Source: Nitrospirota bacterium
GTDB lineage: Bacteria; Nitrospirota; Thermodesulfovibrionia; Thermodesulfovibrionales; UBA6898
Direction: 5' to 3'
Length of the DNA stretch: 14,963 nucleotides
NCBI GenBank assembly: GCA_021787505.1
Contig: JAJYLU010000006.1
Span: forward strand, 1 to 14,963
Shown: positions 6,869 through 13,516 of the stretch, piece after piece
Numbering within the stretch: position 1 is the first letter of the stretch
How the letters are laid out: every line of letters starts with the position of its first letter
The notes under the pieces: model-generated
What the model was told of the DNA's origin: nothing
The model's input: the letters and a program-made list of their open reading frames with translations, nothing else
Databases searched by the model: none
Position numbers and translations under genes: made by a program

Positions 6869-6913
6869 TCAACTTACAGGCTCCCCTGAGAAGTTGACAG
6901 CCTGCAGTGCAGG
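6869..6913. terminator. Cluster of overlapping inverted repeats
   Basis: Three dyads overlap in the convergent junction: TCAACTT/AAGTTGA (6869-6875 with 6891-6897), CAGGCT/AGCCTG (6877-6882 with 6899-6904) and CCTGCA/TGCAGG (6901-6906 with 6908-6913). The first two interleave, so as RNA they are alternatives or form a strained pseudoknot. They probably help stop transcription from both sides; no U-tract is present. Confidence 0.35.
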
Positions 6914-6918
6914 AATCT

Positions 6919-8595
6919 TTACTTCCAGGAGACAACACTGTGCGAGGAGAGGTGATTCCCGGCCGCTTTACTGTCCATAGGCCTGAACAAATAGAATCCC
7001 TGTGCGTATTCACCCTTCATATCCTTGAATACATCCAGCTGTTCGACTGTTTCTATCGCCTCGGCAATTACATCGAGGCCCAGGTCACGTCCAAGCGCAA
7101 TTATCGTTTTCACAATTGCCACATTATTTTTATCAAAGGTCAGGGCATTGATGAAGGAGCCATCTATCTTCAGCCCTTTTATTGGAAAGTGACGCAGGTA
7201 ATTTAATGCCGAGTACCCGGTTCCGAAGTCGTCAATGTCGAAGCGGACGTTTAAGTCCTCGAACCGTCTTATCAGTGCGGCAGCCGGTTCGGGATTTTCT
7301 ATCAGCGTCCTTTCAACTATCTCAAGTCGCAGGCATCTTCCTTCAAGACCGGTTTCCTCAAGAATATTCTTAACAAAGTCAAAGAAATCGGGCTGAGAGA
7401 ACACCTTACCCGAAACATTTACGCTGACCGTTAAGTCTCGGCAAGTCGGAAACTGTTCCTGCCATGCCTTCAATTGCCGGCATGCCTCCCGGATAACTCT
7501 CTCCCCGAGGGGGATAATAAGACCGGTTTCTTCTGCAACCGCGATAAACTCAGAAGGAGTAATGATGCCGCGTACAGCATGCTGCCAGCGAAGAAGCGCT
7601 TCGAATCCGGTAATTTTATTCTCCTCTACCGATATGATAGGCTGATAATACACGACAAAATCATTATGCTCTACTGCCCTTCTCAACTCTGTCTCGACCC
7701 AGAGTGCCGCAGTCGCTTTGGCATGCATCGTTGAGTCAAAGACCACATGACATGCCTTGCCCCGCTCCTTCGCATGGTACATTGCCGTGTCGGCGTCGCG
7801 AAGGAGCTCCTCGGGCCCTGTATAATCCTCCGTATTGCTCATCACAATCCCTATGCTCATCGTCGTAAATATTTCGCGCCCGAATATAGAAAAGGGCGAT
7901 CTCATTTCACCGTGAAACCGCTCAGCGATATCATAGACGACGGATATTTCCCTGGTGTCTTCCATAAGAACGGCGAACTCGTCACCGCCGAAACGGGCGA
8001 TCGTGTCAATCGACCGGATGTGTTTCTTCAGCCGCTGAGACAGCATAACCAATAGCTGATCCCCGATCATATGCCCCAGGCTGTCGTTGATGACCTTGAA
8101 GCGGTCCAGGTCAAGAAAGAGAATCGCAAAGGAGTAATCCCGATGCCGCTTCTTACGCTCCAGCGAACTGCGAAGGTGATCTATAAAAAGGGCCCGATTG
8201 GGCAGATTCGTCAAGGAATCGTAAAAGGCCTGGCGTGTGAGCAGGTCCTCGGCCTTTTTCCGCTCGCTGTTTTCCCGGCTCAAAAGCTCATTGCTCCCCT
8301 CCAGCTCGGCAATCCGTTGCCTTAGTGTAGCGAGGGATTTCCCGAAAAGTTTTGCCTTTTTATTGATGAGACAGCCAAGCGCGCCCAAAATAAAAGGGGG
8401 CAGCACTATCAAGGCCCGGAATTTGAAGCCCGACCGATCCACAGACAGTAAATGCCCTAAGAAGCCTTCGCTGTATCCACCGTATATGGAAAAGATATCA
8501 AGGCCCAGGATAAGCAATGCAAGAATGGCGACAAAAAGAGCTATCCTGGATAAAACCTTGTATTCAGAGTCGGCGCTTATTGTCCTGTCTCGCAC
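6919..8595 (-). CDS. GGDEF-EAL cyclic-di-GMP turnover protein
   Basis: This 558-residue inner-membrane protein carries both domains that make and break cyclic di-GMP. Two membrane segments (about 18-38 and 61-79) enclose a short 20-residue periplasmic loop, so it has no large sensor domain. A coiled coil (about 85-118) leads to the GGDEF domain (120-288) with an intact GGDEF (203-207) and an intact inhibitory site RSID (194-197), spaced as in PleD. The EAL domain (about 300-545) keeps EALLR (332-336), N393, E428, DDFGTG (455-460), K476, E512 and Q532, so phosphodiesterase activity is likely too. The start is GTG 8595, preceded by AAGGGGG; no ATG fits the frame nearby. The gene lies between two direct repeats of the methyltransferase tail and opposes its neighbours, so it may have arrived independently. 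Confidence 0.95.
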   Translation of the reverse strand: MRDRTISADSEYKVLSRIALFVAILALLILGLDIFSIYGGYSEGFLGHLLSVDRSGFKFRALIVLPPFILGALGCLINKKAKLFGKSLATLRQRIAELEGSNELLSRENSERKKAEDLLTRQAFYDSLTNLPNRALFIDHLRSSLERKKRHRDYSFAILFLDLDRFKVINDSLGHMIGDQLLVMLSQRLKKHIRSIDTIARFGGDEFAVLMEDTREISVVYDIAERFHGEMRSPFSIFGREIFTTMSIGIVMSNTEDYTGPEELLRDADTAMYHAKERGKACHVVFDSTMHAKATAALWVETELRRAVEHNDFVVYYQPIISVEENKITGFEALLRWQHAVRGIITPSEFIAVAEETGLIIPLGERVIREACRQLKAWQEQFPTCRDLTVSVNVSGKVFSQPDFFDFVKNILEETGLEGRCLRLEIVERTLIENPEPAAALIRRFEDLNVRFDIDDFGTGYSALNYLRHFPIKGLKIDGSFINALTFDKNNVAIVKTIIALGRDLGLDVIAEAIETVEQLDVFKDMKGEYAQGFYLFRPMDSKAAGNHLSSHSVVSWK

Positions 8596-8858
8596 GAACC
8601 CCCTTCATCCTCTCCACGCTCCCATGTAAAAGATCTCGAACAAAGTGCTTCCCCGTCATAAGCGACTATGAACCCCGCAGTAACTTTTGCCTTGCCGTTG
8701 TTCTGCGCCTGCGGCCTCACCGGAAATATTCACTCCCTTCCCTTATGAATTACAACTTTTTCTTTTCAGTGCTTATGAAAGTAATAAACCAGCGGGCACC
8801 TGATTAGTCAAATTAAGTTTTTTTAATGATTCTCAGGAATTCAAACAGCGTAGCGCTG

Positions 8859-8963
8859 ATCCTTAAAGCCGGCGAGCTTCTTTCATGGTTTTACGACCGG
8901 GAGGTGATATACACCGTTGAGGGGATCATTGGCGTCGCCCAGCTTGTCTGCAAAAAGGCGTAG
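8859..8963 (+). pseudogene. Truncated methyltransferase 3' fragment
   Basis: Read in frame, this stretch gives ILKAGELLSWFYDREVIY followed by a diverged tail and TAG. It corresponds to residues 143-181 of the methyltransferase at 6282, with H154Y, W156R and S161T, and five residues (PPKPI region) missing. The SAM-binding two thirds of the gene are absent. The frame opens at ATG 8826 and would make a 45-residue peptide, but there is no ribosome site and the leading 11 residues have no match. The reading frame and stop have survived, so the loss is recent or the copy came from a diverged paralogue. Confidence 0.75.
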
Positions 8964-8995
8964 GGGGCGGATAGCGCGCTTAATTCAAAAGACAG
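8860..8995 (+). repeat. Direct repeat copy 2 (methyltransferase tail)
   Basis: This is the second copy of the repeat described at 6709-6860, in the same orientation, with the GGDEF-EAL gene between the two. It includes noncoding sequence past the stop, ending at the shared GACAG, which shows that DNA rather than only a protein domain was duplicated. Confidence 0.85.
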
Positions 8996-9010
8996 ATTGA
9001 TTTCGGTTCC

Positions 9011-9838
9011 TTACCCGATCCATTCACGCTGTGCGAATATATTGGATAATGCCTTTGTTATCTCCTTGGCCGTCCTCTTCACTGCCGCTCCAATGCTTTC
9101 GGGCCCCAGTTCCTTCGCCGCATTTACGCCGCCGGAAACGGCTGTCGCCTGGCCAACAGTACCAGCAGTGCCAGCCATAGCCGCAGGAGAGGCAGCAAGA
9201 CCGGCAGGGCCTGCCGCCACAGCCGCGGTAATAGAAAAAAGCATCCCCGGCATTTTCCCTCCTGTCGCCTTGATCTCCTCGGAAACTAAGGATCGAGAGC
9301 CTTTAGCAGTCATTTGATATATCTCCACAAGGGTTTTAAGCTCTCCAGCGCCGGCCCCGAACCCTATAAGCACTCTTTTGAGCCTGCTCCCTTCTTCTAT
9401 GGACATAAATGCGCCCCTAATCACCAAATCCCCTGTTCTTGGCGGCCGTCCGGCCTTTGACAACTCGGCCGGCAGGCCAAGGGCAAGGATGTCATTTACG
9501 AGATCCCCGGCTAGTTCAGCGCCGAGCTTCCTTCCAAGACTGATCTCATCGGCTGTCTGAGGCTTTGCAGGTTTTTCATAGAGAGAGAGGATGGGATCGT
9601 CGGCAGGGAGGTCATCAGGCGTAGCTGCAAAATCGTAAACAATGATTATGCCGGGTTTCGGAAGCCGCTCGTGCCCTGCATAAGTGTGACGTCCAATGAC
9701 GCTCGTCCCTGCGCAGCCGATTGTGATGCATGCCAGTGCCAATGGCGCTAACGCAGTGAGATGAGAGATCTTGCCTATTATACTGACAGATGACTTAACT
9801 TCAGACAGGAATTTTCGAATAATGCGCTCCAGAAGCAT
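9011..9838 (-). CDS. DUF4410-like lipoprotein
   Basis: This 275-residue envelope protein resembles the DUF4410 family, whose function is unknown. After a long basic head (1-25), a hydrophobic stretch (26-41) ends in TIGC (Cys42), a non-ideal lipobox; the Cys at 37 is a weaker option. The family core RVLIGFGAGAGELKTLVEI sits at about 155-173. The last third is unusually rich in Ala and Gly (about 200-250), then helical and basic. ATG 9838 is the only start codon before the hydrophobic segment, yet it has no ribosome site; the nearby promoter boxes suggest a leaderless message. A role in outer-membrane or periplasmic structure is inferred from the family and signal only. Confidence 0.75.
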   Translation of the reverse strand: MLLERIIRKFLSEVKSSVSIIGKISHLTALAPLALACITIGCAGTSVIGRHTYAGHERLPKPGIIIVYDFAATPDDLPADDPILSLYEKPAKPQTADEISLGRKLGAELAGDLVNDILALGLPAELSKAGRPPRTGDLVIRGAFMSIEEGSRLKRVLIGFGAGAGELKTLVEIYQMTAKGSRSLVSEEIKATGGKMPGMLFSITAAVAAGPAGLAASPAAMAGTAGTVGQATAVSGGVNAAKELGPESIGAAVKRTAKEITKALSNIFAQREWIG

Positions 9839-9844
9839 ATTCCA

Positions 9845-9872
9845 ATAGTATCATGCCGCCTTTCCTTGTCAA
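9845..9872 (-). promoter_or_regulatory. Promoter for DUF4410-like gene, possibly leaderless
   Basis: On the minus strand TTGACA (9867-9872) is followed after 16 bp by TACTAT (9845-9850). The -10 box ends six bases before the A of the start codon at 9838, so transcription would begin on or beside that codon. Confidence 0.5.
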
Positions 9873-9923
9873 TTATAGGAAATTGGGGGACGTACCTGAT
9901 TTCAATTTTTCCCTCCATGGCCT

Positions 9924-9956
9924 AAGTGAGGGGAGGTCCTCACCTCGCCCCCACTT
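9924..9956. terminator. Hairpin downstream of secreted-protein gene
   Basis: AAGTG (9924-9928) pairs with CACTT (9952-9956), and G and C runs extend the pairing inward; GTGAGG/CCTCAC (9926-9931 with 9938-9943) is an alternative inner stem. It lies just beyond the stop of the leftward gene at 9966. No U-tract follows on either strand. Confidence 0.35.
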
Positions 9957-9965
9957 ATCTCTTAA

Positions 9966-10490
9966 TCAGTAGCGCCTTCCCCCCTCCCTGTGCTCGCCGC
10001 GTTCTCTTTCTCTATGTTCTCTTCCTTCCTCGTGTCGCTCTCGGCCTCTTCCTGCCCGCCACCGTTCGTCTTTTGCCCAGTGCCTATTCCTCTCCCAGCC
10101 ACGCCAGTGTCTGTTGAAATCTCGATAGCCTATTCTCGGATAGTCCCGATAAACATGGCGATAGTCCGGAGGCAGCACTATTAATGCGTGGGGAACTCTT
10201 GCGGGCGCTATATAGGCCCACGGTCCGTTATATCCTCTCGCCCTAAACCAGCGGCCTTCATAAGGGCGATACCAGAAACCATGGTAAAAGACAATATCTA
10301 AATCCGCTTCGGGCGCAAAATAGACATATGTCCCAGGGATAACTGCCATGGGAGGAGGTGCGACAAACGTGTACGCAGGGATATTGATTCCTATCCCAAT
10401 ACTCACTCGCGCATCGCTCTGCGATGAAAATCCTGCCAGCGCCAAAAACACGGTGCAAGCAACCAAGAGACCTAACCTCTTTGTTTTCAT
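9966..10490 (-). CDS. Secreted Tyr/Trp-rich protein with charged tail
   Basis: This 174-residue protein has a clear signal peptide (basic MKTKR, hydrophobic 6-20, likely cleavage after SDA at about 27) and is exported to the periplasm or surface. A Pro-rich segment with IPGTYVYFAP (51-60) is followed by an aromatic module, FYHGFWYRPYEGRWFRAR (68-85), and YNGPWAYIAPARVP (87-100). I recognise the pattern from uncharacterised exported proteins of Deltaproteobacteria and Nitrospirota, but it has no assigned function. From about residue 126 the sequence becomes extremely rich in Arg, His, Glu and Trp, probably disordered; metal or polyanion binding is possible but speculative. AGGAGG eight bases before the ATG fixes the start. 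A 6-bp hairpin CTTCGA/TCGAAG (10516-10534) lies in its leader. Confidence 0.85.
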   Translation of the reverse strand: MKTKRLGLLVACTVFLALAGFSSQSDARVSIGIGINIPAYTFVAPPPMAVIPGTYVYFAPEADLDIVFYHGFWYRPYEGRWFRARGYNGPWAYIAPARVPHALIVLPPDYRHVYRDYPRIGYRDFNRHWRGWERNRHWAKDERWRAGRGRERHEEGREHRERERGEHREGGRRY

Positions 10491-11072
10491 GATACCATCC
10501 TCCTTCCTGCCTGAGCTTCGACAGCTTTTCGAAGATCAAGTGATAATTTTCTTCTCTCACCCTTATTGTCACATGAGTTGCAGGTGCGCGCAACCCCGAA
10601 ACATGATGTCCGAGCTCAGAGTCGACCATAATCATTACCATAAACCGGAATTACTTATTCTTTTAAACAATCCCTTTCTTTTTCATGCGTTATCTTCGGA
10701 AATCCCGAGTCACCTCTTTAGCAGTCGTGCCTTTTGTGTCTTGCGACCTCTGAACTGAACTTTCTCTTGTCTTCGCCGGGTAGAACTCAGCGCTCTAAGG
10801 TGGTTCCTTGGGCAAATGGGGCCAAAAATGACTAAGAACACCGTTACTGCGGACTTTTGTGAGAAAAGGGAATTGTAAAGACATATACTCAGAGCTCCCG
10901 ATTTTTTATGTCTCTCGGTTATATAATAAAAAGCGATGACAAACAGGCACTTTGCCGTTAATGAAAGAAATCGTCGGCCGATTGCAACGGAGACACAAAG
11001 GTCCATTGACCCGCTCAAATCCAGTGCGGGACGCTGAAGTGCTAATGCAGACTACTACAGCAACTGACTTGA
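10491..11072. other. 582-bp intergenic region
   Basis: This is the largest gap of the window, between two diverging genes. It holds the leader of the secreted-protein gene at its left end. Near the right it has a perfect TATAAT (10922-10927, plus strand) without a recognisable -35, and a CCCGC/GCGGG dyad (11010-11014 with 11026-11030) before the AraC-type gene. A 102-codon frame on the minus strand (10710-11018) would start at TTG without a ribosome site and has an unlikely composition. I see no gene, RNA gene or mobile element. Confidence 0.5.
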
Positions 11073-11972
11073 ATGAAAACAAAAGAGAGTGAGGAGTTCG
11101 AGAAAATCCGCGGACTAGTCGGCAACGCTACTAGTGAGCAACTTCGCTACGTGGATTCTTTCGTCAGCGGCGAAATCGGGCTCTTCATGCCGGTCGGCGG
11201 GGCATGCTTTTATGCGTTGACTCCCGAGCACAGTCATCCCGCGTACATGTTCGCCCTTCATTTCGATGACCAGACCAGCGTGAAGCTCAAAGGACGCATT
11301 ATAACATCGCGACCCGGAAAGATCTTCTCTTTGTCACCCGGGATCGCCCACCAGGAGCTCCCTTCAGACTTCCCTCCTCGCTATATCGCAATTTTGATCG
11401 AGAAGTCTTTCTTTGAGAGCCAGCTTTCGTTCTACCCGGTGAAAAGAGAGATCTGTTTCGCTGGAGAGTTCCATAATACAGCTTCCAATCTGATTAGTCT
11501 TCTGAATAAGTTCATGATAGAGGTTGATAACTCTGTTCCGGGCTGCGACGCTGTTTTGCACGGTCTTGGCCTGGAAATCTCCCATTCAATTATCAGGGGT
11601 ATCTTCGATGTTAGAGCCGTAGAAGACAGAATTTCTGGCCGCGTCGAAATCGGCAGGGTCATCGAATATATCCATGCACATATGCATTCCAAGATAACCA
11701 TAGGAAAAATGGCCGAGGTCGCCTGCATGTCTTCTTCACATTTTTCACACGTATTCAAGGCCGAAACAGGGAAAACGCCTCTGGACTATTTAAATGAGGT
11801 GCGCATGCGGCGGGTCAAAAAGCTCCTGATTGCGGGGGACAGGTCAATTACAGAGATCGCCCTTGAGTGCGGATTCGGCAGCCCGGCATACCTTACGGCA
11901 AGTTTTTACAAGAGATTCAAAATCACACCTTCGAATTTCAAGACAGTTAATAAAGGAAAGCAGGATTTCTAA
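11073..11972 (+). CDS. AraC-family transcriptional regulator
   Basis: This 299-residue DNA-binding regulator has an N-terminal cupin-like ligand domain (about 35-125; EHSHPAYMFALHFDD at 52-66, RPGKIFSLSPGIAHQ at 80-94) and a C-terminal AraC domain with two helix-turn-helix units (about 208-230 and 258-280). CMSSSHFSHVFKAETGKTP and EIALECGFGSPAYLTASFYK match the family signature. The cupin ligand is not predictable. ATG 11073 lacks a ribosome site, and no alternative start occurs before the conserved region. The next gene, in the same direction 86 bp downstream, has a -10 box but no -35, as expected for an activator-dependent target; control of that gene is inferred. Confidence 0.92.
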   Translation: MKTKESEEFEKIRGLVGNATSEQLRYVDSFVSGEIGLFMPVGGACFYALTPEHSHPAYMFALHFDDQTSVKLKGRIITSRPGKIFSLSPGIAHQELPSDFPPRYIAILIEKSFFESQLSFYPVKREICFAGEFHNTASNLISLLNKFMIEVDNSVPGCDAVLHGLGLEISHSIIRGIFDVRAVEDRISGRVEIGRVIEYIHAHMHSKITIGKMAEVACMSSSHFSHVFKAETGKTPLDYLNEVRMRRVKKLLIAGDRSITEIALECGFGSPAYLTASFYKRFKITPSNFKTVNKGKQDF

Positions 11973-12015
11973 AACATATCACAGAATACTGAAAGCCTAA
12001 AATTATGAAAATCCG

Positions 12016-12021
12016 TATAAT
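12016..12021 (+). promoter_or_regulatory. TATAAT box before flavoprotein gene, no -35
   Basis: A perfect -10 hexamer lies 37 bases before the start codon, but 16-18 bp upstream there is nothing close to TTGACA. ATAATTA occurs here and again at 12037-12043 as a short direct repeat. The pattern suits a promoter that needs an activator, for which the AraC-type protein encoded upstream is the obvious candidate. Confidence 0.4.
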
Positions 12022-12058
12022 TAGCGAAGCTGTTACATAATTATAAGGAGGAATCGAT

Positions 12059-12481
12059 ATGAATAAGTCTGAGATACTCGCCTTCCTGAATACCAATCCG
12101 GTTTTCCACCTTGCGACCCTGGACGGGGACAAGCCCCGTGTCCGGGGCATGCTCCTGTACAGAGCCGATGAAAAAGGGATCTTATTCCACACCGGAAAAA
12201 TGAGAGACCTCTACAAACAACTTACTGCCAACCCTCATGTGGAGCTCTCTTTCAATAATGGTAGTGCCGAAAATCTCATCCAGATAAGGATCAGCGGTAC
12301 AGTTGAGCTTGTGGAGGACCTTGAGCTGAAGAAGGAGATAGTGCAAAACCGTGACTTTCTGAAACCCTTTGTGGAGCAGGCAGGATATGATCCTCTAGCT
12401 GTGTACGCCATCAAAGACGGGATGGCTTCAATATGGAGAATGCAGACCAATCTTGCTCCAAAAAAGTATGTGGAGTTGTAG
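12059..12481 (+). CDS. Pyridoxamine 5'-phosphate oxidase family flavoprotein
   Basis: This 140-residue protein has the split-barrel fold that binds FMN (or F420) and usually works as a dimeric flavin reductase or oxidase in the cytoplasm. Family features are VFHLATLDGDKPRVRGM (15-31), GILFHTGKMRDLYKQL (40-55), where Lys and Arg contact the flavin phosphate, and NPHVELSF (58-65). The C-terminal half has RISGTVEL and the closing strand ASIWRMQTN. It is a general member and not PdxH, so its substrate is unknown. The start is certain: AAGGAGG is seven bases before the ATG. It follows the AraC-type regulator in the same direction. Confidence 0.9.
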   Translation: MNKSEILAFLNTNPVFHLATLDGDKPRVRGMLLYRADEKGILFHTGKMRDLYKQLTANPHVELSFNNGSAENLIQIRISGTVELVEDLELKKEIVQNRDFLKPFVEQAGYDPLAVYAIKDGMASIWRMQTNLAPKKYVEL

Positions 12482-12862
12482 GGTGATTATCACGATACAG
12501 AAATAGGCGCTATACATCTTAGTGCCGGCTTGCAAGAAAAAAAACAACTTTCCTATACTACTTATATGTTTTACGCACTGCCATTTAAAGAAGTATTTCC
12601 TCAGGGCGTCCGGGCTTACTGCCGTAGACAAAGGGGCTTCCTGTTAGCAGGTAGCGGGCAAAAGAAGAGATTTTTTGGGATCAACCCTTCAATTAAATTG
12701 TTTGGCATACTGAAATAAATGAAAAGGGGTCAAACCCTTATTTAACAGTCAACATCCTCCTCAGCTTTTCAATCACCTGTCTCTGCCGCCTGTTGCCTTA
12801 TACCCTCGTGTTCCTTAAGCGTTATTTCCAGGTTTGACCCCGCAGACTTGGTCTGACAGAAC
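12482..12862. other. 381-bp gap with inverted-repeat element
   Basis: The first 240 bases after the flavoprotein gene are AT-rich with no convincing gene, promoter or terminator. The rest is the 116-bp element at 12726-12841, followed by 21 bases before the stop of the GYD gene. Confidence 0.5.
12726..12841. mobile_element. Small element with perfect 11-bp inverted ends
   Basis: GGGGTCAAACC (12726-12736) and GGTTTGACCCC (12831-12841) are perfect inverted repeats, and a weaker match continues inward (TTATTTAAC against GTTATTTCC). The 116-bp interval carries no gene; on the minus strand its last open stretch reads GNRRQRQVIEKLRRMLTVK before a stop, possibly the tail of a lost transposase. Ends of the GGGGTCA type remind me of small transposon or REP-associated remnants in related bacteria, but the family is not established. 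Confidence 0.5.
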
Positions 12863-13156
12863 TCAAGGCAACTTCTTCACAGCTGCTGCAAATTCGTCCT
12901 TTGTGAATGCCCTGAGTGTAACTGTCTTTACATTTCCACCTGCCCCAATTCCAAGCAACTGCATCAGCCCGACTTCGTCACTCGGAACGTCCACGATGCA
13001 AACATAATCGTATTGCCCCAGTACCGTATAGAAGTCAACCATCTTCCCACCCGCAGCTTCCAGTGCCCTGGCAGCATCCTGGACTCGTGCCGGCGCCTCT
13101 TTTATGGTCTTGGCTCCCTGCTCGGTTAAATTCATCAGAATTATATATCTCGGCAT
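12863..13156 (-). CDS. GYD domain-containing protein
   Basis: This 97-residue cytoplasmic protein matches the GYD family, small dimeric alpha/beta-barrel-like proteins of unknown function named for a Gly-Tyr-Asp motif. The motif appears here as GQYDYV (47-52), preceded by VDFYTVL and followed by CIVDVPSDE. The N-terminal strand PRYIILMNLTEQGAKTIKE and the final helix KDEFAAAVKKLP complete the fold. Its length is typical. AGAGG seven bases before the ATG supports the start. It lies alone between a mobile-element remnant and a histidine kinase gene, with no hint of a partner. Confidence 0.9.
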   Translation of the reverse strand: MPRYIILMNLTEQGAKTIKEAPARVQDAARALEAAGGKMVDFYTVLGQYDYVCIVDVPSDEVGLMQLLGIGAGGNVKTVTLRAFTKDEFAAAVKKLP

Positions 13157-13516
13157 AATCTCACCTCTCTTTTTCTTTCAGGTCTTGTCTAAGCCCGTTC
13201 GTTAACAGGCGGAAGGAGGCGAACTATCAAATCCCCAGTATTGCAAAAAGATGGATTGCAAATCCGGAGGAGCTATGCGCTCTTGTAATTGCTTCATGGA
13301 TTGTCCCCTTACTTTCCTTTTTACCACGGAAATCCTTACTCGTGAAGGTTTAAAAATATGATCGGCTCATAAGATTGTCTAATGCCCTTACGACCTGTAC
13401 GGGGGGACGGGCGTTTAACTCTTTTAGGTAGGTTTACGGGGCGAATATAGGAGAGAGCTTGGGAGGAACGTTGTGTCCGGAGTGTCCTTGTGAAAGGTTG
13501 TCTGTCAAAAGGGACT
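13157..13516. other. 360-bp intergenic region
   Basis: This gap lies between two leftward genes and should hold the GYD promoter, but no strong pair of boxes is visible. Two ATTGCAAA direct repeats (13240-13247 and 13255-13262) and the candidate 28-codon frame at 13275-13361 are the only structured items. G-rich stretches at 13400-13410 and 13438-13442 make no clear hairpin. Confidence 0.45.
13275..13361 (+). CDS. Candidate Cys-rich microprotein, 28 aa
   Basis: A short frame reads MRSCNCFMDCPLTFLF and continues to a TGA after 28 codons. GGAGGAG stands two bases before the ATG, so the ribosome site is strong but rather close. Cys4, Cys6 and Cys10 are clustered, followed by a short hydrophobic run. 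An in-frame ATG at 13251 would give 36 residues. No homologue is known to me; it may be chance. Confidence 0.18.
   Translation: MRSCNCFMDCPLTFLFTTEILTREGLKI

Larger units (their letters stand above)
8596..9010. other. 415-bp gap with gene remnant
   Basis: The half next to the GGDEF-EAL gene (8596-8825) is AT-rich and should contain its promoter, but I see no convincing -35/-10 pair. The other half contains the methyltransferase-tail remnant (8859-8963) and 47 bases before the stop of the lipoprotein gene. Confidence 0.5.

Noticed and set aside
8237..8807. Plus-strand frames opposite the GGDEF-EAL start and its upstream region
   Set aside because: They are shadows of the coding strand and show no start signals.
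9990..10184. Plus-strand frame opposite the secreted protein
   Set aside because: It arises from the Arg/His-rich tail read on the other strand.
10710..11018. 102-codon frame on the minus strand in the large gap
   Set aside because: It begins at TTG without a ribosome site, has an implausible residue mix and matches no family style.
13240..13262. Two ATTGCAAA repeats as a possible CRISPR or iteron array
   Set aside because: Only two 8-bp copies are present, with no regular array or replication gene nearby.
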